A DNA stretch of 64,000 nt from Chalciporus piperatus (taxonomy: Eukaryota > Basidiomycota > Agaricomycetes > Boletales > Boletaceae): NCBI GenBank assembly GCA_038093975.1, contig JBBPTG010000018.1:186001-250000 (forward strand). The letters are read 5' to 3'. Under the pieces are notes generated by a model. That model saw only the letters and a list, made by a program, of their open reading frames with translations. It was not told where the DNA came from and made no database searches. This document shows, piece by piece, positions 53,371 through 64,000 of this stretch (positions within the stretch are counted from its first letter, which is position 1; every line of letters begins with the position of its first letter). A program made the position numbers and the translations under genes.

Positions 53371-55614
53371 ATGCGCCTTCTAAACGCCAGAACGCACCGG
53401 TTGGAACAATTTCATGGCCCTCCTCCCTACCCCTACGCAATTGTATCTCATCGATGGGGTTCCGAGTCCGAGGAGGTTCTGTTCACCGACATCTTCCAGG
53501 GAGATGAATCTCGTGTACAAAGCAAAGACAAAGGATACGACAAGATCCTCGGTTGTTCCGCCCAGGCGCTGGACGAAGTCATCTCCTACGTATGGCTCGA
53601 TACATGTTGCATCGACAAGCGCAACAACACAGAACTTTCCGAGGCCCTGAACTCCATGTTCGACTGGTATCAGAAATCAGAAGTCTGTTATGCCTACTTG
53701 CACGATGTGGAGGATCTCTCCGATTTCCTTGAGAGCGAGTGGTTTAAGCGGGGCTGGACCCTGCAGGAACTGATCGCTCCAAGGGTCCTCAAGTTCTTTG
53801 CGAAGGACTGGTCTTTCCTTGGGACTAGGGAGGATTTGATCGATCATATCGCAGCACTCACAGGCATCGACTCCGAGGTTCTCCAAACTGGTGAAATCCC
53901 CCCAACAGTCAGCATCGCTCAAAGGATGAATTGGGCCACGGGAAGAGAAACTACGCAGATAGAGGATAGAGCGTATTCGTTGCTGGGTTTGCTTGGTGTC
54001 CATATGACGGCCACCTATGGAATAAAGCACCAAGCATTCGCTGGTCTTCAACGCGAGCTCATAGACTCAAAGCGTGCCGATCAAACACTTTTTGCATGGT
54101 ATCACATTGCCAGTGAAGACGTGGAGATGACGGATAATGCAGCTGCTACAAATCCTCTTCCTTCGAACGTGGCTAACACTTCCGCCAACCTTATTCCTTC
54201 GAGTTCCACCAATCCTTCACATTCCCATACCAATACTCCCATTCCAACCGAGCATGACGCCATCATATACCCATTAAATAGTACAGGCGTTCTCGCAGCA
54301 TCCCCCTCGCAATACTTGAAAGCCTATGAGATCTCTGAACTCGATTTCCACACACACTTTGTGGATAAGATTCGAGCTCGCGGCGGTCACCACAGTTATC
54401 GCCCCCACTTCTCCATCTCTAACAATCTCGTACACATCACCCTGCCTATTAAACATCTCGACGGGAAGCGCTGGAAGGCCGTGTTGCGTTGCAGTCTTGA
54501 CCCACCCTCAAAGACTCGAGTCCAGCGTCCTCTCGCCATCTACCTCGAAGCGATCCCCTCTGGGCAATACGTCAGAGTGCACATTCCGGTTAGCAAGGAT
54601 GTATTGGATCAAGAGAATGTGGGCACGGATGGTGTTCGAGGGAGCTTAGAATGGTTGAGTGACGAAGAGATCCACTTGGAGGAATATTTCTTGCAAGACA
54701 TTGCCGTGGTCGGGCAACACGGAGAACATTCTTCGGCATTGCTCAGACCTAGACCCTCGGGTAATCACGATCGTCCCCTAGAATCTTTGACCGAAGCAGA
54801 GCGTATCGCCAGACTACCCCAACATCTCCCCAGCGTGAAGACCACCAACGTCGTCATCTTCGGTTCCCCGGGAGTTGGAACTGCAAGTGTCATTAACCAA
54901 ATACTCGGGGCGAACATCCTGTCCGACTGCGACCGCAGTCCGATGACCACCATCACCATTGACTGCACCCTTGCTTCTAAGCCCATCCGCATCTTCTACG
55001 TCACCGGCATCAAAGACCACTATCTCACCGTCGAAGGTTATCAAAGCTGCATCCAAAACATGTATCAGCTCGTGCATCTCGTCCAACAGGCCGGAGGAAT
55101 CCATCTCTTGATGTTCTGCATGGTGGGTAGCAAGGTCACGGCATCTGTGATTTGCAACCACCATCTGTTGCATGACATTATTTGCGAGGGTCAGGTACCT
55201 ATGGTGCTCGTCGTCACCGGCCTGGGAAGGGAAGAACGGATGAATGATTGGTGGGAGACTCACAAAACCGACGAAGAATTGAAGGCCATGCGCATCCTCG
55301 GGCATGCGTGCGTCACGGTATTTCCAGGCGATACACCTGCGCACCAAAAGAAGTTTGAAGATTCCACACATGCTATTCGCGGGCTCATTACCGACTTCGT
55401 CGATTCGGAGGTGAGGTTTGTTCCCACAGATGTCCTCGAATGGTTTGTGGAGATGGGGAGAAAAACGATGAAAATCCTCCCGCTTTCTCGGAGGAGAATT
55501 TTGACAATGGACGGACTGGCGAACACTCTGAAGGAACATTGCGGTCTAAGGGAGTTGGACGCGAGGGTGCTGGTCGAGAAGTTCTTCGTGGAGGATGATA
55601 GGATGGAAATATAG
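53371..55614 (+). CDS. HET-domain protein with C-terminal GTPase-like domain
   Basis: 747 residues in one exon. Residues 1-240 form a HET (heterokaryon incompatibility) domain: MRLLNARTHRLEQF, PYAIVSHRWG, VWLDTCCIDKRNNTELSEAL, WYQKSEVCYAYLHDV, WFKRGWTLQELIAP, EDRAYSLLGLLGV. In fungi HET domains trigger cell death or incompatibility after non-self recognition, with a distant TIR-like fold. A Ser/Asn/Thr linker (about 255-290) and a middle region follow. From about residue 490 a P-loop-type domain starts: NVVIFGSPGVGTASVINQIL, then TTITIDCTLASKPIRIFYVT and PMVLVVTGLGREE. It resembles the AIG1-like G domains frequent in mushrooms, but the P-loop lysine is replaced (GSPGVGTA), so nucleotide binding is doubtful. 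Confidence 0.85.
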   Translation: MRLLNARTHRLEQFHGPPPYPYAIVSHRWGSESEEVLFTDIFQGDESRVQSKDKGYDKILGCSAQALDEVISYVWLDTCCIDKRNNTELSEALNSMFDWYQKSEVCYAYLHDVEDLSDFLESEWFKRGWTLQELIAPRVLKFFAKDWSFLGTREDLIDHIAALTGIDSEVLQTGEIPPTVSIAQRMNWATGRETTQIEDRAYSLLGLLGVHMTATYGIKHQAFAGLQRELIDSKRADQTLFAWYHIASEDVEMTDNAAATNPLPSNVANTSANLIPSSSTNPSHSHTNTPIPTEHDAIIYPLNSTGVLAASPSQYLKAYEISELDFHTHFVDKIRARGGHHSYRPHFSISNNLVHITLPIKHLDGKRWKAVLRCSLDPPSKTRVQRPLAIYLEAIPSGQYVRVHIPVSKDVLDQENVGTDGVRGSLEWLSDEEIHLEEYFLQDIAVVGQHGEHSSALLRPRPSGNHDRPLESLTEAERIARLPQHLPSVKTTNVVIFGSPGVGTASVINQILGANILSDCDRSPMTTITIDCTLASKPIRIFYVTGIKDHYLTVEGYQSCIQNMYQLVHLVQQAGGIHLLMFCMVGSKVTASVICNHHLLHDIICEGQVPMVLVVTGLGREERMNDWWETHKTDEELKAMRILGHACVTVFPGDTPAHQKKFEDSTHAIRGLITDFVDSEVRFVPTDVLEWFVEMGRKTMKILPLSRRRILTMDGLANTLKEHCGLRELDARVLVEKFFVEDDRMEI

Positions 55615-56889
55615 CTTTAAATATCGAGCTCGAATTACCATGGTGGAGTGGGGTGAACGACGGTCTTCATCCCAATTCTTTGGTCTGCCTAGGAAACTGG
55701 GATGGTGGAGAGGTCAGGTGCAGTTGCCCAACAAGCTTGCCTATTTTTGTACATATGTAGTTGGTTGCTTTCTCTCCGACTCAGAAGGGTGTGGGGGAAG
55801 CAGACAATGCCTTCCCAGGACTATGAAACTAAGGAGGACTTAGTGAGCGAGTCCTGGGACGAAAACAGTCGAAACCTTCTGAGGCTGTATAAGCTGTCGG
55901 AGCTTGCATCTCAAGAGTTTGTGTCAACGACGCGGACGATAGTGAGGAACACCCGATCGCGAACGGACCATCGTGCGACATCGTAAGCATTGGTGCTGCA
56001 ACTGGGATTGGAAGTCGACTCATCGGCAGTTGTTTCTAGCTTTAAACACGGGAACAGAAGCGCAAACAAAACTCTATTTCGTTCTTTTTGTCTTTGATGA
56101 CAACTGAAATAGCCCGGACCCGTCGTGTTTGATATCGGATCAAAGGTCCAAGAGACCTATCAGGGCAAGGAACTCCGTGGAAGGGGATAAATTGTACTGG
56201 AGAACGTACCTGCAGATCGCAGGGTGCTGAGGGAGATGACTCTGACGGATCGCGATCACTGCCAGGTCTGCTGCGCGTACGATGAACCTGTTCCAGCCGG
56301 TTGTGTCAATGATTGAGTGGTCAATGGCATGCAATGGTAGGAGAACCTGGGAGTACAAACACGTTCGAGAACTCGGAATCCGTTCGTGTTGGCAAGTGTT
56401 TACCTGAGAGTGAAGTTCCGTCGCGTCCAGCGACTCGGAATGGTTCTAGTCTTGGGCACGATACGCCGAGAACATGTCACATTCGCCCAGGGAGGAGAAC
56501 AATACCACGTGGTCTGCTATTTTTCTCTGAGATGCCACTTTTCTTTTGTCTTCGCCGCCGGAAGGGAAAATGTAGATGGTTCTGGCTCATCCCGTTTGCA
56601 TCCGTGGTAATTTATGAGGCACACACACGACAAAGTTTAACCTCGAACACTACACTTGCCAGATTTGGGAGGCTCTTATTGTGAACGCCAGAAGCGACCA
56701 TATGAGATCACACGCTACAATGGTTGAGACCCGTTATCTAATGCGGAGCCGTATTCTTATTGTTCTGCATTACCAGTTCTAATCATTGGACAGAAGAATG
56801 GGGGTGACGTCGCAAAGGACACTTCCAACTGACATGTTTTTTTGTGGAGCTCGGCGAGCCGTGGGCCGGTCTCAGCAAGGCAAAGGCTT
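55615..56889. other. Interval upstream of the pheromone gene
   Basis: No gene is recognised; in particular I see no seven-helix STE3-type receptor. Confidence 0.45.
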
Positions 56890-56896
56890 GCTATAA
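56890..56896 (+). promoter_or_regulatory. TATA box of the pheromone precursor gene
   Basis: TATAAAA, 140 bp upstream of the ATG at 57030, with CT-rich sequence in between as is common for highly expressed fungal genes. Confidence 0.55.
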
Positions 56897-57029
56897 AAGC
56901 GGCGGAAGAGAGTCCATACCTTCCCCCAGCTTGAATCGACTTCACAGTCCCCTCAGCTACTCGCCCTCGCTTCCTGCCTCCTGCCTTCCACACCTTCTGT
57001 GCTCCATCTTCGGATCAGAATCATCAGAC

Positions 57030-57146
57030 ATGGATTCCTTTAGCACGACCCTCTCGATGTTCACCACCCAGACCGAGGAGGAGAGCACCTCGTCGATACC
57101 CACAGACGCCAGTACTAGCGGAAACTCCTACTGCGTGGTTGCATGA
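57030..57146 (+). CDS. Mating pheromone precursor (CaaX lipopeptide)
   Basis: 38-codon gene starting MDSFSTTLSMF and ending NSYCVVA. The size, the MD(S/A)F start and the C-terminal CaaX box CVVA preceded by an aromatic residue are the hallmarks of basidiomycete pheromone precursors, which are farnesylated on the CaaX cysteine, trimmed and methylated, then cut from the N-terminal part and sensed by STE3-type receptors. A TATA box and C/T-rich leader precede it. No receptor gene is in the window, so it may be an outlier member of a B mating locus or a non-mating-type pheromone-like gene. The function is inferred from the ending and size alone. Confidence 0.75.
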   Translation: MDSFSTTLSMFTTQTEEESTSSIPTDASTSGNSYCVVA

Positions 57147-57864
57147 GGTGATTGGGCCAGGCGCGGCAGGCGCAATCGTCCACTACGACATCATCTATTG
57201 TGAGTATCTTGTCATCTGAACGATCACGATCGCACATCGCACATCGCTCACCTCCAACTCGTCCTATAGCATTGCACGCTTTGTGCGCATCACACCACCA
57301 TCATAACCGCACCACCTTCCTCATCAAAAAAAAACCCCGTTGGATTCCTTGAGAAAGCCCCTTTTTGACGCACATACCCTTCGTTCTGTGTGCATGGATT
57401 TATATTTCGACCTTCGCGTTAGTATTGTTGTATTATTAGATGGCATGGCTTTACAAGGGATCAGCGGAGTTCTTAGGGATAATGGAACTGGTGCATTGCT
57501 AAATTGCGTCCTTTCGAGTGTGCGGCAAGGCAGAGCGATGCAGATTTGACTTGAGACCTTCCCTGAGAACGAGGTTACCAACTTCGGTGTGTAGTCAGTG
57601 CTTCACTGTCGCCCGAGGTGGTTATCCTTGAAATGAACCTGAGATATCAAGCTATGAGTGGTATCCGGGCACTGGCTGCATCAAGTCGAGCATCGTACAC
57701 ATAGAATGTTTGGGCCAAGTTAACCGAGAACATGTAAATGGTCACATGACCTCGAGTAAGAGTGTTATTTGCTCGAGCCAAATAGTCCGGGGCAAAAAGT
57801 TCGTTGCCTAACTTTTCTTTAGCTTTGCTCATTCTCTGTTGTCTCCAGCTTTCTACACGTCCTA
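57147..57864. other. Interval between pheromone gene and Hsp10
   Basis: Contains the 3' UTR of the pheromone gene; short open frames only. Confidence 0.4.
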
Positions 57865-58364
57865 ATGGTCAGTCCGAGCAGACGTCGATGTTGGGACTCT
57901 AGCTGACGACCGGAAATGTTGCTATAGGCCGCCCAAGCTACCTTCAAGTCCATCAAGTCCGTTATCCCACTTCTGGACCGCGTCTTGGTTCAGCGTTTCA
58001 AGGCTGAAACAGTACGTGTCGTCTACTGTGTTCTCATCTTGTTATGAGCTTAGTTTGTGTTTCATAATCATTAGAAAACCGCGACCGGTATCTTCCTCCC
58101 TACGTCCGCTACCAGCTCGCCATTGCCCGAGGCAACCGTGATTGCGGTAGGCCCTGGCGCACCCAACAAGGAAGGCGTTGTCGTTCCTCCCACAGTCAAG
58201 GCCGGTGACCGTGTATTGCTACCCGGATGGGGAGGCAACTCTATCAAACTCGGTGACGATGTACGTCAGGTCAATCTGTCTCCTGGCTACTGACATACTG
58301 AGCATACCTATAGGAGTACTTCCTATTCAAGGATGCGGACATTCTGGCCAAGATACAAGAGTAG
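57865..58364 (+). CDS. HSP10: Mitochondrial 10-kDa chaperonin
   Basis: GroES-type cochaperonin that caps Hsp60 in the mitochondrial matrix. The first exon is only the ATG (57865-57867), followed by an intron GTCAGT...GCTATAG. Exons then read AAQATFKSIKSVIPLLDRVL, VQRFKAET, KTATGIFLP, ATVIAVGPGAP, VKAGDRVLLPGWGGNSIKLG and DEYFLFKDADILAKIQE to the stop at 58364. It holds the mobile-loop line (TATGIFLP) and the GPG(A) beta-turn of the family. The length (about 105 residues) is normal. Confidence 0.93.
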
Positions 58365-59316
58365 ACGAGCCAGTCCATACCACCCGACTCTGGGATCATA
58401 GGCACGCCAAGTAGGATCTGAGGGTTATTTATGTGGTTACACGGGGCTGTGTGGCCCGACGGTAAAAGTTAGGCTCCGTATTAAAGCATTATCCATTAAT
58501 TGCTATGTTCACTGCATTTTTTTTGTTTTCCTCGCAATCCATTTGCATGCATCCCCACTCAAACTGCGAGGCTCCGTTTGACCGGTTCTATCGGCTGCAC
58601 GGCAATCATGCGTGTCTTCAGGTGGTGAGTGGGTCGCAAGTCTCCATGCATGGAGCGCAAGGCGTATTTTTATGAATGGTCTGGGAGACGTGTAGGCTTT
58701 GGACATTGACTTTCATGCATCATGGACGATCACAAGCCAGGATGCATCATGGCCGCGGTCCAGAGACATTGCAGCCTGGCTGCAAAGCTGCAACGACGCA
58801 AGGCTGTTAGAGAGACCAACGTCAGCTATGTACGTATATACGGTATGGGACATACGGCGAGTTAGCCTCGATCCGGTGCCTATCAGTGCCCGAAGCCCAG
58901 CCGCATCATCGCTTGGTTACCGTATAGCGTTTTGCCGTCAGCGAGTTTAGTAGTAGATACGGTCCTGTCGTACGGTCTCGTATGGTCCGAGTGATATTTC
59001 TACAGCATGCGAAGTTCTTGGTCAGAATTAGCTGCATCCAGAGTTTTGATTGGAAGGTTGACGAACCCGGAGAATTGGTAAGGCAAGTTCATTTACGTAT
59101 CCGAGGGAACACCGATCTCTTGCACTGCACTTAGCAATCCACGCCGTGATATTTATTCGGCTGCCAACCTGTTCGGAATGCTATAAGACTACACCCCCGT
59201 TCGCACTGATCTTCCTTCCTTTAGCCTTCATACCGCCCGGCTCACGCAAGGCCCACTTGCTTTCCTTTCCCTTTTTATAACTCTCCACGTCGTGGACCCA
59301 CTAGAGAACGAGAGTG
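58365..59316. other. Interval without a gene
   Basis: Some short repeats of GCATGCAT/CATGCATC character lie near 58540-58750. A CACGTCGTGGAC motif and TTTTTATAA lie just before the MFS gene (59270-59295). Nothing else. Confidence 0.4.
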
Positions 59317-61500
59317 ATGTCCACAGTACGTGACTCCGGCGTCAGCGACGTTCGACCCGACCGCGAGCTCGGTCATTCACAAAGTCAGGAACTCACACAT
59401 GAGAAGAAGCACCCATCTCCTCCGACCAACCGCAGTCTGGCACGTTCAATTGCTATCGTAGCGACATGCACAGCTGCAATGCTGGTCAACGTCCGTCACC
59501 GCATGTTCACCTCTTGGAAGCGAGCAATCGTACTGACCCCCGAATAGGTTTCAAACTCAACTTCAGTTTCAATCGCCCTTCCAGCAATCGGAAAGGCTAT
59601 CGACATTGAGCAGGAACAACTCCAATGGCTGCTATCTGCGTATTCTTTAAGTTCCGTCAGTTCATTCGCTATATGACCGTCGTGACATTTGTCTCATTCT
59701 GACGCCATCGTAGGGATGTTTACTTTTGTTCTTTGGGCGTCTTGCGGATCTTTACGGCCGTAAGAGAGCTTTCTTGCTTGGGATGTGCTGGCAAATGGTA
59801 TTCGCGCTTGGATGCGGATTTTCAAGTAGTAAGTCCAAAACATGATCGTTTTACTCTATCTCTCATGGAATTACTACTAGACGGTGTCACTCTCGCTGTG
59901 CTTCGGGCGTTCCAGGGAATGGGTGCAGCTGCCGCAATTCCTTCTGCTGTGAGTCACATTTCTCTCTTATCGATGACGTTCTCATCCGGAAACCTCTTAG
60001 ATTGGTATCTTGGCTCATTCATTCCCTCCCTCGCGTGCGAGATCTACAGCGTTTGCGACCTTCGCAGCTGGTGCACCCGTCGGAGCAGCGTTTGGTACGA
60101 CTATAGGAGGTGTGGTCACGCAACTCAGCAGGTACGTGTACTTGATCTATGCACGCCTCGTACCTGAGGTCATTTCTGCAGTCAACATTGGCGCGCTACA
60201 TTTTTCCTGGCTACGGGATTCTCGGCTTTGTGTTTTTTGGGTGGTCTGGTATCGTTTGACGCTGACCGGATTTCCTCGGAAGCCGATGCACGTGTGGATT
60301 GGGTTGGCGCTATGCTAGTCTCCGCTGGCTTGGTGCTGATCGTTTTCGTGCTTGGTCAAGGCCCAACTGCAGGATGGAAATCTCCTTGTGAGTCTTAGGC
60401 GTTATTCATCCTCGGAAACAATTCATATCTCGATCCACACTAGATATCATTGTCTTCCTGATTCTTGGTGTCATTCTTGTGGGGATTTTCATCCTTTGGG
60501 AACGTTACTTGGAAAAGGCTCTCGATACGCCCGGAAAACCAAAGTCGATCTGGACGCCTCCGCCACTTATGAGGCCATCTTTGTGGACCCGAGCTAATGG
60601 TCGCATGGCTGTGATTCTTGCAATCGCCTTCCTAAACTGGTGTGGTTTCTTGACTTGGTCATTTTGGGTTCAGGTACGTCCAATGATTCTCACTCAACAT
60701 CCTTGGCTCAACGTCAGCCCGTCAGCTCTATTACCAAAATTACCTGCAGCTTAGTCCCGTGCACACGATGATCCGATTCATACCCATGTTCGTCATGGGC
60801 TGCTTGTGCAACTTTTTCGTCGCGATAGTTATCTCTAGGCTCCCTCTTGTGATATTTGTCGGTAAGCTAAATTCCGTCCAAATGCGCTGAATTCACTAAT
60901 CACGTCGTATTCCTCCATAAGTATCTGGCACTTTGATCACAGGAGCCGCTTGCGTGTTATTTGCGCTCATCGACCCCTCAGTCACGTACTGGGCATTCGC
61001 CTTCCCGTCAACCCTTCTCGTGGTGTTTGGTGCCGACTTTGTTTACGCTGCCGGAACCATTTTCGTTGCAAAAATCTCACTCCCACATGAGCACAGTGTT
61101 TCAGGGGGGTTGTTCCAGACAATGACTCAGGTGAGCTGCTCCGTTTCCCTCACACCCACGGAACTGCTCACTCAACACGTGCGTCACACAGATCGGAACG
61201 GCGTTCGGCCTGACAATCTCCACGATTGTGTTCGACAAGGTCTCCAATGGTGAGCAAGTTTTGCCAGCCTACAAAGCTGCACAGTGGACTGGCGCTGCTT
61301 TCCCATTCCTCGGTACGCGATTTACTGTCGTGCTCGGTCTTTAGGTGTATGCTAATCTTGTGTATGCGTCCGTAGCTGCCGTGTTAGCTGCTGTGTTCCT
61401 GAGAGGAGTCGGAGTTGTTGGACACCGAAGACATTCGGGCACTGACACTGACTCCGAGCAGACGATCACTGTACACCCGGCTGAGCGAGCATCCGTTTGA
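59317..61500 (+). CDS. Major facilitator superfamily transporter (drug:H+ antiporter type)
   Basis: Multi-exon gene starting MSTVRDSG (59317) and ending at 61500. Spliced exons give a hydrophilic N-terminus and the MFS pattern: AIVATCTAAMLVN, ALPAIGKAIDIEQEQLQWLL, the cytoplasmic loop signature GRLADLYGRKRAFLLG, LRAFQGMGAAAAIPSA, and AGAPVGAAFGTTIGG (antiporter motif C-like). Later helices include IVFLILGVILVGIFILWERY, SVTYWAFAFPSTLLVVFGAD and a C-terminal helix before VFLRGVGVVG. About ten introns. The helix count looks like 12-14, in line with the DHA2-like group that exports drugs or metabolites. The substrate cannot be told. No biosynthetic cluster lies next to it. Confidence 0.85.
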
Positions 61501-62269
61501 TGGAGTGGACCATACCACCTGATACCGCCGGGTCTAGACTGGCTCTCCTGCGCCACCCGTCCTCGCCCCGGATACCATGATCACCAACCTCTTGTAGATA
61601 TGACCCCCGTACGACTCGTCCGAAAAGCTATCATGGACCATGGCCTGTTAGCTATGTTGCATAATGTTGCATCCACGTCATCCGTTTCGCATTCTCCGTC
61701 TTTCTCACAACAGCAGATGTTACCTTAATTATTCCTTCCACGGCTCTAACTTATCTTTGTTTCCCCCCTTCCTCCTCTATCGACCAAACTGTCTCCCTCG
61801 CTCACGAGATGGGTAATATGTCGAGGGACGGAGGGGATAAACTCTGGTGTTCACACATTTCCGAAGCAAACCAGTACGTTACATTATATATTCGGGCGTA
61901 TTGTTCCTCCCCCTTCCTCCCCCTTTCACTGGTTTTTGCTTTCGATGTTTGTTTCGTTTTTCTTTCTTCTTGCAGTAGTCTCGACACGCGGTATACATAG
62001 ATCATCGACGAAAACGCAGTTGTTTCTGGGGTGTAGCTTGGATTGGTTTCAACATGCGTAGTCAATAGATTCTTGGCAATGTAGATCGGTTTGATCTCGG
62101 TGGCGAGTAGACTGAGAAATGCGCGATACACGAAGGGAGATAAGATATCGAGGTGCGTCATACCACGTGATCTCGATCTACCTTTATCATCATCGAAGCG
62201 GATTGGTTTCGACCGTGTCTCTCCTTCTCTCGTTCATCCATCACCCTCATTTCTTAGGAGCACCGTACC
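61501..62269. other. Interval with C/T-rich promoter-like sequence
   Basis: No gene is recognised. The C/T-rich stretch at 61760-61800 is typical of a fungal promoter. Confidence 0.4.
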
Positions 62270-63853
62270 ATGAGTGCACGACAGGCATTTATTCCCCGTC
62301 CTCAGACAACAGCCCCCTCGTCCGACCTAAATATCAGCGCTGCGAATGCGCATACCGGAGGTCAGGTTCGCCCGGTCCATCCCTTTGAACGTCCTCCAGT
62401 CCCTGCAGAGACCGATTTACGAGAACCCCTCGTCACATCCAACGGAAAGGCTCGCTCGATATCCGCGTTTCTAGGTAGGAAGAAAAACACCACTTCTCCC
62501 AGCGTACACGAAAGTCCGGCTCCAGTTCCAGCTCCAGTTCCAGTTCCGGGTACCCCTGGACTCGGACAATCCGTTCGACGTAGTTTCGATGGCGTTCGAA
62601 GACCCGAGATGACGCCTATATCGATCATACCGTATCCGGGTGCTCGGTCGAATACGCCCGGGAGTGGGAAGACGCTGGGGTCGGGACCTGGACAGACACC
62701 GAGGAAGACGATTGGGTCGGGGGCTTTTGCGTTTGGGAGGCATGCGACGCCACCCGTGGTTACGCCTACTTTAAGGGCTGGTAAGAAGGCGTTTAGGGCG
62801 TTTGAGGAAGAGAGGATGGGGGAAGAGGATATGGATATGACTGCGGATGCGGGTGGGATCTTGTTTATGGGTCCTGGGGGAGAGGAGATGAGGGTTGGTG
62901 CGGGGAGTGGGATATCTGGGTATATGCGCATGATGTCTGGTTCTGGGGGCTTTGGGGGACCGGATGTCGCTGCGCCGATTCCCAGGTATGCGCTCGCGGG
63001 TCCTGGTGCGCACCGTGAAGACGGGGATAGCGGTATGGATGCGGTGTATGCGCGTTCATCGAGGTCTTTGGATACGATCACCGAGGCGGACGCGGAGATG
63101 TTGATGGAACGAATCAACGAGCCGCAACGGACCCTGAGGAGGGCGAAGCATACCATACGTCGCGACGACTTTGAGGGTAACGGGATATATGCCGACGAAG
63201 ACATCCAGTCGCAGGGATCCGCCAAGCGAATGAGGCATATGCAAGAGGATAACGATGTAGGTGATCTCATGCAATTTTGTTCGGATGACTATATGCGCGT
63301 GAACATAGGAGTACACGCGAATTTCAAGTCCTCATATGCCTCCTACGCCTGCGCTCCCGCCATTTCATAGCAAGAATCCATCTGTGTCGCTAGCCTCGCT
63401 GTTCGAGGGCATCGAAGAGTTCATCACCCCTGAGGAGTTTGAAGCAGAGTGTAAGCAGTGGACGAATTGTACGAGGGAGGAGTGGTTGAAAGGAGCTGAT
63501 GGTGAGCTTTTCTGGCCGTGGCTCGGAGAGGCTGATCTGTCGTGCAGGTTTGATTAAAGGGTACACGGAAATCTTGGACATGGTGCGTAGTGCTCATCTG
63601 TTCCGTTTACTTCGCCGTAAATTTTGCTTTTGACTGTTGGATAGGTCAAGGATCACCTAACGTGCGTGTCCCTGCATGCGTGCATGCTTCGGGTTTAGAT
63701 CTCCTATCTAGCGAAAAGGTGATGTCGTTCGCGAAAATGATGGACACCGTCGAAGAGAAGCAAGCTGGATTGAACGACGATACGGAGACGCTAAGCGAGG
63801 GAATGGGTATCGTGACGGAGAATATCTCCAAGCTGGCTAATAAGAGGAAGTGA
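62270..63853 (+). CDS. Conserved protein with disordered N-terminus and C-terminal helical domain (ECM11-like?)
   Basis: Start MSARQAFIPRP at 62270. The N-terminal 300 residues are low-complexity (Pro-Ala-Pro-Val repeats, Gly/Met-rich parts) with SISAFLGRKK. An intron 63258-63311 (GTAGGT...ACATAG) leads to the C-terminal domain: ASLFEGIEEFITPEEFEAEC, EEWLKGAD, then, over three more introns, LIKGYTEILDMV, KDHL, TEKVMSFAKMMDTVEEKQAG and a coiled-coil end LANKRK. The C-terminal pattern recalls the ECM11 domain of fungal proteins linked to meiotic recombination and telomeres, but I am unsure of this assignment. No defect is seen. Confidence 0.6.
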
Positions 63854-64000
63854 CGCCTGCTGTCTGAAGTGATGGTGGTGAGTGAAGCCCTTCGATCGTG
63901 CGCCTCGCAGCAACGCATGAGAACTGCGTATAGCTAGGGATGCGTGTCCTTCAGTTGGACTCGTGATTGTCATTGACCGGTATGTATACCTTGCGAGCCA

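Noticed and set aside
55615..56850. Pheromone receptor (STE3) next to the pheromone precursor
   Set aside because: I looked for seven hydrophobic helices in spliced frames on both strands and found none.
61802..62161. 119-codon minus-strand frame upstream of the last gene
   Set aside because: Low-complexity, overlaps the promoter region of the gene at 62270 and has no homology that I recognise.

Overview
The window looks like nuclear DNA of a mushroom-forming basidiomycete (Agaricomycetes). Introns are short (about 45-65 bp, GTRNGT...CTNAY...YAG), genes carry many introns, and the gene content is typical of that group: F-box/LRR families, TPR-CHAT proteins, HET and NACHT-ankyrin proteins, a class I hydrophobin, a GH74-CBM1 enzyme and a CaaX lipopeptide pheromone precursor. 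I saw no rRNA, tRNA or CRISPR.

Layout. 1-838: 5' end of a TPR-CHAT gene cut by the window edge. 1.1-2.7 kb: F-box-like gene. 3.2-3.6 kb: hairpin cluster. 4437-4886: a mariner/pogo-like MITE with TA target duplication. 5.0-7.3 kb: SAM-domain gene. 8.5-13.5 kb: NACHT-ankyrin gene with a duplicated exon pair and frame damage. 13.9-14.5 kb: poly(A) polymerase fossil. 14.8-20.5 kb: conserved housekeeping genes (LRR protein, SLM1-type PH protein, PHO88/SND3). 21.6-41.2 kb: a region of segmental duplication. A three-gene block (TPR-CHAT, hydrophobin, SMP3-like GPI mannosyltransferase) occurs three times, once inverted. Only the central block keeps an intact CHAT gene (24.8-29.0 kb) and an intact hydrophobin (29.3-30.0 kb). 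All SMP3 copies are decayed, and two hydrophobin copies have lost the cysteine core and encode His/Gly/Tyr repeat secreted proteins. Within or beside this region lie an intact F-box gene, succinate dehydrogenase subunit C, and a GH74-CBM1 gene with an internal deletion.

42.5-44.1 kb: 2OG-Fe(II) oxygenase. 44.8-48.1 kb: two broken F-box paralogues. 48.7-51.7 kb: MUB1/SamB MYND protein. 53.4-55.6 kb: HET protein fused to a GTPase-like domain with a degenerate P-loop. 57.0 kb: mating pheromone precursor. 57.9 kb: Hsp10. 59.3-61.5 kb: MFS transporter. 62.3-63.9 kb: nuclear-type protein with a conserved C-terminal helix.

Most single-copy genes here are housekeeping and unlinked in function. The accessory part is dominated by fast-evolving families involved in non-self recognition or surface biology (CHAT, NACHT-ankyrin, HET, hydrophobin, F-box), interleaved with pseudogenes and tandem duplications. 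Exon joins given below were read by eye and kept the reading frame unless stated.
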